Part shown: in pieces, positions 13,801 to 25,800 of the stretch | Position numbering within the stretch: the first letter of the stretch is position 1 | Layout: each line of letters opens with the position of its first letter | Source of the DNA: Saccoglossus kowalevskii | Taxonomy: Eukaryota > Hemichordata > Enteropneusta > Harrimaniidae | Direction of reading: 5' to 3' | NCBI RefSeq assembly: GCF_000003605.2 | Contig: NW_003107100.1 | Location: forward strand, 293,256 to 331,282 | Length of the DNA stretch: 38,027 nt | Translations under genes and position numbers: made by a program | Notes under the pieces: generated by a model | Database searches by the model: none | Seen by the model: the letters and a program-made list of their open reading frames with translations, nothing else | What the model was told of the DNA's origin: nothing

Positions 13801-16800
13801 CCTCAGCCGTGGGCTCATCATTGCATGACATCAGATAAGCCATACATGCAATACCATTAATATACCGTTTATGTTCCCACATTAGTTAAGTTACATTCCG
13901 GTTGTACGTGTTAGCGATATGCACAATCTAATATGACCGATGTAATTACAAATATTAAAGTGGAAACATCTTTGAAGTTGTAAAACCCGGCACGTATCCT
14001 TAGTTCATTGAGGTGGGTTGTTGTATTATTTAGTTACCGTGGTTTTTCGTTCCGTGTGTCAGGTATGGGGCGCTTGTACTGGCAGCCCCCAAGGTTAAAT
14101 TCTATTGTTATTTGGCTAATTACGCACACTTGTCGTGCTAGGCCTTTCAGTCACCACTACGCCAGTGCTACACACTATACCTTGTCATACCAGTGTACGT
14201 TATTTTGAGAGATTTGTGGAATTCGAAACATTTCCCTTCCAATTTACACAGGTTTACAAAACTCCTCGAATCTCGACCTCTGCCAATATAATGTATATCT
14301 TTATTTACATTTTTATTTTTCACTCCGAGTTGTCAAATCTAGAGGCTGGCTTTCATAAAATAATAATTGGATGCGAATGATAATCGAGTCATTTACCAAT
14401 TTAGCTAATTGGGAAATTTTAATTGAATATAAATTATGTATAATTCGCATTACATGTTGTTTGCATATGTAAATATGCTTATGTGGTGGTTAGTGCTTAC
14501 GTAAACAAATATGATCAATGAACCAAACACAATAGAAACACATAGAACCACGCCTAAAAGTTTGTCATTGTTGCTTCAAATTAAATACGTCATTTCCGGT
14601 ATAGCTGTGTTATCATTGTTTCATACCAGCATCCTGATAGCTATTGTGTGGATGGCAGTGGTAGCACGCCATCTATTGTGTTTTCTCGTACAATGTAATC
14701 GTTTGTTCGTTTCACGTCAAATGCAATCTTCCAAAACAAGCCTGACATTGACAGACAGACAGACAGACTTTATATACACAAAGGGAATTACCTCCTGCGC
14801 ATGGTAATCAACGAAAACATTATAATTTAAAGAGGAATACTGGTTTCAATGACTGCTCTATCATCATTCAAGTTCTTTAGTCAACGTTGTGAATGAACTC
14901 AGGACAAAAAGACGCTTAGTTGGTTTTAATGGGGATATGCTACATGACAAGGTGTGCCAGTGACAATGACACCGTTTCATTTCAAGGTGGTGGTATTATA
15001 ATTGATTACTGGTAGCTCAGGCTGACTATTGAAAGACAAGAAGAGTGTAGATTTATTGTGTGTACCAAAACAATCACTACGCATGCGTAATTGGGTGACG
15101 GTTTTGCAAAAAACAAATTTTTTATAATAAATATGTTCAACAACATTCGGTAGAGAATAACGACATTCAAATATGAATGCTCTCGTCCATGTTTGCTTGT
15201 ATCGTTGATATTCTTTAAATTATATACATATTTCTACATTCATTCCTGTGTTGTATACTATGTATGCTTTCCTTGTTTTGGGGATTACGTTAAAGTGTTT
15301 AACTAAGTGTCGACAAACATGCGTTGATGATACACTTCCTATTAGTAGACATGTTTTGGTAACTAATTGCAGTGGTGGTTTGGTGTGTGTTGGTTATTTT
15401 GCCACTGTGCTTAGGTGTAACATATATTAATACGGCTAGGTATATATTGCACAATCAGGCAAATGCTATGCAACACGTCAGCACGTGTTCATGATGTATA
15501 GTCTCGGTAATGCGAGGCTATCCGGACGTAATATATCGGACATTCGCCTGCACAAACACATAAGATCAGTCATGCCGAGCTGATGAGGAGAGTCGAACTA
15601 TTCAATACATCATAGAAGTGAATTGTAACGTAAGTCATTTCATAATGTGTGATGTTTACCAAACGTGTGTATGTTTTTATTAGTTTTTCGAATAGAGCAT
15701 GGTTAAAGTCGGGCGTGTTTCCCGGATGCAACGTTGGACACGTTGTTAGAATACCAAATTATGTTAGCATTGCTACATTTCCCTTCAAATTTAATTTTCA
15801 TTCTCACGAATCTATTTCTCAATTGAATGAATGAATGAATGAATAAGTATACACTCGAAGTATACAAGCTCAAATATAGCGAATTGGTTTAACATGTTTG
15901 TCATAACAATATAGTCCGTTCTTATAGTGCGGTCTACTGGTTCATTAACAATGGCTACAAACAGTTTACGCGGACAATAACAAATTAAGGATGTGACCCA
16001 TGTCAACACTTATCAGGGTTTTAACTGTTATTTCCTGTCATGCCCGAATTCTTATATATTTTCGATTTGATCAGTACTCGAGCTTTGTGAGTACGAATCG
16101 TTTTCACACTTCCGAGCTATTTTTCTCAGTAATGATTTCGACACTACTGATGTAATGTATATGTAGAGTTGGCATGACTGTTTATCGGCATTGTTCATTT
16201 TCTTTTTTCATTTCAGTTCAGAATTGTGTTTGGAAAGCATCGCTCAACAAAAAATGAGTCACGATCACAACGGTTCACATTTTTCAACAATTGCGGTAGT
16301 TTCAGGTATCCATCGCATACATCATTTATATTCGACTCAAGTTGCTGGATATCGTTAGACTCCTTAAATCGTAGTATGTATAAGAGAGTATTGAAAACAG
16401 TATTGACATAGTAAATGGAGCACGCATACTACAAGAATATCCAACATTTTGATTCTCAATATAGAAATAAATGTATCTATAGGTATTGTGGAATATATTA
16501 TTTCCTTGTGACGATTTCACGAGATGCAGTACGAACACTTTGTTTTATAGCCTAGGGCGTCGACCTTAGGCATTTCCCGTTCACTGTGAAATCTTGCGTA
16601 TTGCGTCTGCCGCAAAAATCGAATGAATTGATTTTGGACTTGAATTTTTATAGCTCAATGTCAAAATACCGATCATTGTGAGGGAAATACTGCGTTAAGA
16701 TACCATTCCTTCATCTATTTGTAGAGCACATTATATAGCGTGGAAAATACTTTCGCGTTTGTCGAATCTCACGCGATGTTTGGACGCCACTACGAAGATA

Positions 16801-19800
16801 TGACCTTTGTTTGTCATGTTGTTACGCTCGATTTCACGTAAAACGCGAGAAATCGCAGTGAACAGAAACTGATCTATTGTCAACATTAATTATAACACAC
16901 TCATAGAGTTAATACTATTTTACAGATCGTTAGACACGGGCAGAAGTATTTGTGGCAAACCTTGGATTTCGAAAATTGAAAAGTCAACGCCATTGTTCGA
17001 CCACTGGGGATTCAAACAGGTCTTTATAGCGAGGCATTCTATCTCAATGTCATATGTTGGTGTAATAACAACAGCTATTTACTGTATCCGGTGAGTTCAT
17101 CTATTGGGAAAACTCAGCGCAGTTGCCATGGTGAATTATATGAATATGTGACAGGATGAAACTCTGTAATTAAATGCAATAAGTAAGGTTGAATTTAGGG
17201 GTTACCTATTCATATATATCCGAAATAATGATGTCAATCACAAAAACTAATACTGTAAGTATCAGACACACAGCCAGTCAATCAAGATTGTGTGTTTACA
17301 CCAATAATCGTCTTACTAGTGTTCAACATGTTGTTCAAGTGACCGTGACTGAATGCAAATTTTGAAGTTGCAATGTACGCCACATTCTTCTCCCATTGCA
17401 GAGACTGAATTGCCCGGATGTACTCCAGTCAATCCCACTATTCAAATTAGCCTCCGTTTTAGTGAATCGAATGTTGGTGATAATGAATGAGTTATGGGGT
17501 ATTGGATACTAGCATATGTGCCATGCATGGGAGAATTTGAGTTTAAGTACTATATATTAGATATATTGTAGTGGTATTGTTTTAGTGTCATTATTCGTAT
17601 GATCACATGAGTGAACGTCATCACGAAACGGAGTCTATAAATGCATAGACTATATTACATTTGCGTCGTTTCAAACCCATGTATGGTTTCGTCATCAGTT
17701 TTGTGGAGTTTCTCATATGTATATATGTATTGTATAAATACAAGCACATATCAGCTTTCATAAATACGTCTTGATAAATATGCTGAACAGGAATTCTGAC
17801 CCAGGATGGACAGCACCTACAGTTACCTAGTGTTAGGACATTTTGAAATATTCATTAGCACAGTAGTTGAAAGGATCGCTCTTCCTAGCAACCTTGAAAC
17901 TCTCCATCTTTGCATTTTTATAAAAGAAATTTATATAATTTATTCATGCTATCGCATTCAGACAGTACTATCTGCATATTTTAAACTAAATGTCTTGTTT
18001 GTATGATATTCATGTAGGGTTTACGGTAATTTGTGTAATGTAATTTTTTACTTGATTTATCTAATTGACTTGATACAAAGTAAGTATGTCTACAATTTTT
18101 GCACTTAATTCAGAAAGGAGGAAATAAATAAATAAAAATTAAAGTAAAGCAACGTCAACATCATCTGGCCAACGCGCAAATGTAATACTAACGACAGGGT
18201 TACGCCAAGAACTTTAATCAATATGCGTTATTTACTATTACAGCGAACGTTAAACAACTTTAGACACACAATATATGAATGGCTGTTCCGGGATATATTG
18301 ACCACAATGCAGTGGGGCAGCAAAACATCACCAGTTCATGCATAAACAGTAAAACGTCAAGTTCAAAAGCAAATAGGTACATCACTTAGAGTGATTATTT
18401 CCTTTTCAATGAACTAGGTAATTAAAGACCCTCTAACTATATGATAAAGGGACTGTCGATAAATATAGCACCGCACAAGCTTTGTATGTGATCCTTATCA
18501 AATGTTACGCGAATCGAAAACGACGAAGCGGGGCAGTCGTCACCTGCGCATGCGTCAGATGGCCATAGCGTGTCATTGTTTACAAACAAGCGTCTATCCA
18601 TGAGCCTTTGCGTTTTTAGCGTGTGTTGTTATCATCGCTTGGGACTCAATTCTCGCGCGTGCGCAGGCGACGACCCTCCCGCTTTAACTATAAATGTATT
18701 ACTACTCGTCATTGGTGTTCCTGGCGTGATATGAAGAACTAGGCCATTTCAGTTGTTGCTGCAGTAGGAAATGTGAAGTCTTCTCATCTGTCCATAGTTT
18801 TAACTTACTGTGTTACCTTGCTTTATGATTAGAGCAAGTTGTCGAAATAGTATCAATTAACTTACAACCGTGTGCTCGTATCGTAACATTTTTCTAAATG
18901 TATCTATATTAGAGCTAACTAAGTCCCTGAAAATAGTCTTATTGTAAATGAAAGATCCGAAACATTCCAGATATCTTTTAATTGTTATATTATTTTAGAT
19001 CGGATGGGTCTTCACCTGCACATGCACGGGAACAATCTCCCAGGCAGTGTTCTATTTCTACGAATATACTTTCGGTGATCTAACCGCAAGGAACTCTGGG
19101 AAGGAGAATGGCACGGAAATTGAGTCCTATGCGATGCACAATAAAACGCAAAAGCTCATGGGCCGTCTGCGCATGCGCAGGTGAAGACTTTCCAGCTTTA
19201 TATGGTCGTCATCACGGTTACGCCGCGTCCCGTTCAACGTGGGAGACGTGGCGACGTACACAACGTGCGTAAAATGCATTATTTGTTTGCATGAAATTTC
19301 GAACACGAGCTGCACGACGACCACCGCCTTTTAACTTATTTTTATTTCAAAATATCAGGAACTGATTTTCCAGCTCTTGCAACTTAGGGTATGACGGGTG
19401 TGTTCAGTATTATTTAATTCATGTCTTAGGGAATATTCACAGTTTAAATGACGAAGGCTTTGTTCGATTTATTATTATATTATACAAAAGCTGTAAACAA
19501 CGCAGTCAATTGTACTACGTCATATTGTGGTGTCTGTGTAGCTGACACCTCAGGCTGACACTCAACACCTGCGACATCTATGGAGTGTGGTAGTTGAACT
19601 CAATACCCAGTCCTCGAGAACCGTCCTAGCTACCATTCTGATAACGATAGAATGTCTAAGATTCTAGACAAAGTCTGGGCCGGTCGGGTTTTATATTTCA
19701 CAATGGGTGAAATAATCGATCTACGCGAGGTTGTCAGAGCAACCAATGTGGTATGTTGTCAAAGTTGTCAAACTCCTACCATTTTAAATAAATAAAAAAA

Positions 19801-22800
19801 AAACTAAAGATAGGAGCCTATTGAAAAATACCTAGCATTTGTCCAACAAATAAACAAACAAAAAAACATTAAAGCAAAATTAAATAGTTGTGTGTAACCT
19901 ATACCTTTTTGGTATATGTAAATTAGAAATAATAATGGCGGCCATAATGCTAGTCCTAAAATTGTGTTACCGTTGGTTGCGATGGTAACACCATCTCGCG
20001 TACAGGGTTAAAACAAAATGTGTTGTCCTGTTCTTTTTCGTTTGCATGTCTAGATGATTGGACAAATTGAAGATGCCTGCAAAGAATTACATTCAGTTTT
20101 CGAGTTAAAACCCTTTTAAATAAAGCTTTGCATATTCAAAAAGGCTGCCATATTTACTCCCATGATGCACCACGTCTTATCTTCGTGTTTTTGTTTTTGC
20201 GTTCTAGGGGGAATCTAACATAGCCGTCCCAACGGCATATATATGTCGACGCCGCTAGACGTTGATTTATGAAGTTTATGCCCTTAAACTAAAAATATCC
20301 ACTAAACGACTTCAAACTTGATTTGGAGGGTGCGAAATAGCGACATGGGCACGTACTATACCTCTTCAACACTCGGAGTCTGGAGTGTCTCGCCGAGAAC
20401 AGCCCTGAATATAACACCATAAAAAGGTAAAAATAAATACAATACGATCAGCCAAATGTGAAATAGGCCGATTGATAAGAAGAATCAGTTTTTTTGTCAA
20501 CAACATTTATATAAACTGCGCAAAGGAACCATAGTGTGGCGAAGCATGCACTGTAAAAATAACACTACGATCCGTGGAAGAATGTCGAAGGTTTTGTCAT
20601 TTTTACGCGTGATTTATTGGTAGAATAACAAATTATATCGAACACTTCACATGTATTGATATACACCCTCTACTGTTAATGTGCCCTTGTTATAGGCCGT
20701 ATATCCTGTCTAGCAACTTCAGACAAGTGCTACAATCACGTCAGAACGTTTATTCACCTCTCTGGTTTATCGGAAATATTTTTTTTTAATTTTGTTGGTC
20801 TCTATGGAAAAAAACGAATATATATAAAAAACATATTTAAAGTAGCTGAACTGAAGTAGGAAACTTAAGATACAGTGAAGGACATTCCGGTGCAATAAAT
20901 TTGGATCTGCAACTGCCCCTTAGGGATGGAATTGCACAGGAAAAAATCCTATTTCTTAGAGAAAAATATACTCAGAGGAAATGAAAAAATCACAGCGAAA
21001 TCATCATTGAAAAAAAAGGCTATATATTTGGCACTGTTTTTCTGCAATTACCCGACGCTTCTAATGACGAGAGCCCTTAGCGCTATGTAAATGGACTCTT
21101 TTTTTACTTTCGTACATACCCTCGTTAGGGAACCGAACATTTAGTAGGCGCCAAATTACTGCACTATCTGTTATCTCTATCGATTGTCATCTTAGAGTTG
21201 CCTTGTAAGTTCGTTCACCTAAATCAACAACAAATTCCCGCAGTCATTCTTATTTATTCCCTACTGAATAAACACGTATGCACGGAGATCGGCCACTTCT
21301 CAGATGACCTTTGACACGACACCGTTAACACGGCGCGAAGTTATTTATTTACAATGCGAACCACCTCCATTTTGCCATGGTACACTCCTCTAAGATTTTA
21401 CAAGAATAAACATAGCGAAATTATCGAAGACTTGCTTCCAACTGTTTAACCACAAGACAACACATATGATACGCGTCTGGAAAAAACAAACAATTCGCAC
21501 AGCCACGTAAACAGGCAGACAGACAGATACAGATTTCGTCTAGAACGTTATTTTCCACTACAGCGACTTTGCAAAGAAATAATAAAATGACTCCGGTCGA
21601 ACCATTCATGGATACAACGACAATGTGACGTTTTCACCACCTTCATACATCTAAGGGGCAAAGGTAGTTTGTAACTAATATGATGTTTATCTCAAAGCTT
21701 GTCAAACTACGCACAGTATGTCCGATAACCCGTACTGTACAACTTTACAAACAATGATTTGATTGTCTTCACATTTTCATTATGATTTACTCATTTGTCA
21801 TTATTTTCACAGCGTTTAAAGGGAATTTGCAGTCTATATGACTGGCATTAAGCATCACTGTCGTGTTTAAGGTAGCGACCCACGTTCGTGGCCTCCCATT
21901 TTAAATCTTTTAAATACAGTTTGTATTTATATCATTAGATATGTGTTCAAAATTGATGACGTGCAAAAAGGGTTTTGAAAATTTCCAACGATTGACTGCT
22001 TTCCCCAGAAGACTTGTAAATGAAAACTCCGATTTACGCGCTGAATTGGTGTTTACTTTGCGATATATACATACCGGTAACCAATTTACGAATGTAGATA
22101 TCTCTCATTGCCAAAAAACTAATATTGAACCTGTCATATCGTTTCCCATCATCCATAATCGCTATCTTAACATATTTGCATTTTTTTCCTATTAATCTTG
22201 TAAATTAATTAATCAGACATATGATTTGCCAAGGTTATATATATATATAACTGAGTTTGATTTCACATGTAACCATGGAGACGCCCAACTCCATAAAATG
22301 ATCAATAACTTATGAGTGTAAACCAGATTAAAATTAATCTTATCGATATTTTATCAGAGGTATGCCATAACTCACGCACACTCTATGTCCTTCATGTGTC
22401 GCATCGACTACGTTGCCAATCAACTGGCTAGTGACTTCGGGCACACGACGAACACGACCGAGCACTTGTATTTAACACGTATTCGGCGTCAAGGCTCGTG
22501 TAAATCCATTTTAAAAGAGAAATCCTTCTTTTTTCATTAAATTGTTAGTGATTGTAATACTCGTACAATGGTTGTATTATCCAGTTAGAAGAAGAATCGC
22601 AAGATGTAAAGTGCAAATCTGCCTATAGGGATGGCTTTCAGAATACTAGTACTAGGAATATCCCGGCATTCCAATGACAACAACCTGGTAAACTGAAGAG
22701 GGGGGTTTTAAACACTTGCCTCACTGTTTCATAGAGTCACGGTCTTTATTAACGATTTAAAAAGAAAACAACCTAGTGTGTTTTTATTATCTCGTCTACA

Positions 22801-25800
22801 CCATTAAACGTTACTTGGCATTTGTTCAATTTACCGTAATATAGACTGTCAGAACTGCTCCATAGTATAAATCCTTGTTTGACTAAAACCGTGACGATAG
22901 TCAGGCCACTAGGTCAAACTGGTTATTGGTAGAACCTAAAAGACCTTCTTCGATGAATACGATGTAGGTACCTCGAAATGACGTCATACATGGTCCACAC
23001 GTATACTGTCAATGAATTTCTTCTATAAACACGTCTGGTAGAAATCACCCTTCAGTCAAACCCACCCACAATAGAACCCACATCTGACAATCCTATCCTG
23101 GTTAATGTTGTGAAAAGATTGAAAGTCTGTTTGTTTGCAGACTCCGTGGGGCGCCGGGTATAAACTTTTTTTCATTTACGAAATGAACAGACTTCAATGC
23201 AACTTGTTGTTTAAAATTGTACCATTCTTTCAAAAGTGACCAAAACAAACAACTACGACAGTGTTGTTTTTATTGAATATAATAACACCTGTAAAAGGTT
23301 CCACGCCGTCATTGTTTACATTACTGTCCCTCTTTTTCCTGTTACAGCATTTTTTATCTACTAATCCCGACTCAACGGACGAGGATTCGTCGAACCCAGC
23401 TACACCGATGTCAGTTCATGGAGTCTTCAATGAACAGTGTGTACACTTGGAATGATTGAACACTTATTTAGAGTTGGCGTTTGACTGGACATGGCTGTTT
23501 GTCTGCTCCCACTCGTTAGCCAACGCTCGTCTGTTCGACGACATTTTAAAGTTGTTTGATGTACACTTTTACAAAGTGTTAATATAAATTGTTATATTAA
23601 CTCACGTTATGGCCATCTAAGTTTGGTGACGTCACAGGGCTGTTTGCCACTTTTTATTACGACCCTGCCTTAAACGCCGATTCATCCATGAAATACAGTC
23701 GTTACTACGCGACGAATGATTGTAAAACAAATATTTTTCAACAAAAACGCGTCATTCTTTTGACGATTTCGCTTACAACATGTCCATGACATCTCAATAA
23801 ACATTGTCATTTTAAAGTTTACTTCTGATCACTGAATGCTTGCGTATTTGAAGTAGCTATGCGTCTATCGTAAATCATTCCTATTCTCGGTCATGGCGTT
23901 GGTACAGTACCGCAGTTGACGGGTGATCTTTTGGCTCTGTACCAACACTCATTATGTCAATTGCACGTCGTGTCTGTGCCCATTCACCGACTGGTCACGA
24001 AAGGTTGCCTTTATGGATTGTTCGCACCATCATACGAACTATTTGTTGTCACATTCGGAAAGGTGTTGCTAACTTGAATGTGCATTTCTCCGGCCAGCAA
24101 TAACATCCGGGCTTTTTATTTGTAATCAAAGCGTCTGATGCCTGGTCCAATTTTAAAATAAGAACATTTCGGCACTACACATGTATAACGTGATTAACGT
24201 GATTAAAGAGTAGCGGCTGCTTGAGTTACTGAATATGGGCAAGCACAAGCTTCGACACGTTCAGGACTGAGTGTAAAATAATGGAGGCCAGTCAGCGTCC
24301 TGTTGCCATTGCTTAGCAACGGCGTTGTTGACAGCAGCTGTCAAATCTGCCTTTTTAGTGTTTCGGGAAAACATTTTCACTGCGATCATTCAAATGCGAA
24401 CTACTTTTACAAGGAAAGTGATCTCCGCGAGTGTAGGTGTAACACTTTACACGTTGAGTTGGGAAAGTTCACTTGCGATCCATCAGTGGCTGTTGTTTGC
24501 TTTTAGCTTTGTCCTCGAGTTCTTCTATTGTGGAGTTATTTAGTAACACCGGTGTATTAGAACCGCCTCAGGCATGAACGCTCCGGGTTTGCTTCGCTGA
24601 ATCTGACTGGAGGGCTGATCCGACCACTTCCGAGCTTTCATTGCTGCCGACCTATTTTTATTATTACATTAGCGCTCAAATAAAAAAAAATAATAGTTTG
24701 GAATAAAAGAACACGATAAAGAGAACCATACACATGCGATATTATTATATTGTGCTAGGGACGGTAGTAGGTAAATATGAACAATACCATGCAAGACAAT
24801 ACCCCACTGTAATCAACGTTTTAACAATCGTTGTGTGATGAGCAATCACACTTCGCTCGAAGCCTGCGACTAGGAGTGTGATTTTGTTATAACTTTGTTT
24901 ACTGCGCTGTCTACGAAAATGAAAACAATATCAACGATATCGTATTTCTTGGTACATGCGATGTAACCGACACGTTGTTGATTTTAGCCGGGTTTAAATT
25001 ATTTGATTGCCCACAGAGAAGGCGTGAGAGCTGAGCCTGACATGCGTTTATAGGTTTTAAATGACCGGTCACGTGATTGAAATCATGTGATTATTTTGAT
25101 TTAAACTCGACTTGGCTCTTCCAGCTGTTTGTTTGATTGCTCCCACCAAAGTATGAACAACATACAGTAAAATCAGCTGCAAACAAAAGTATCCATTTAG
25201 AACTGTACAGGCGAAAAAATATATACAATGTCCGGACGTCGTGTTAGTATGAGATAGGGGCGTGTAATCTGGGGAGGGGGGGGGGTTATGACGTAATTTG
25301 GTTGTTCGTACAGACCGGGCCATGAAATAATGAAACAACACGATCATGTTACCTAATCCACCCTTAATGCCAGTGTGATTTACCAGTCAACCCAAAACAC
25401 GAACAACAACGTTTCTTTCCCGTATTGAGTTTCGCGATGATGTAACGCAGATTCAAGATTAGTCGCGCATCCCTTTCCCCGGTTCATGTTTTTTACTTTT
25501 ATCCGCCAAAATCTCAGCTCGTACACAATTTATTGTCATAAATATTACACACAGTCACTGCTGTGATATTCATAGTCACATGCATCCACTTTGGCACGAC
25601 ATAATAGACCTGTAAGTTCGAGAAAACACGTTTTTACTGGAGCTTGGCTTGAACTGTTTACTACAGCGTGACAAGCAAGGCAATAATCCCTATTGTTTAG
25701 GAGCGTATTTATAGTATATCTGGGCCTTTAAACAGCGCACGGTGCAGCTAGTATTGAATTGCATTTATACGTTGCATTGATTGTTGCACCTTTCTGGAAA

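Noticed and set aside
22366-22540. GC-richer open stretch in intron 1, plus strand
   Set aside because: Two frames are open, no clear acceptor or donor pair, and the peptide is not recognisable.
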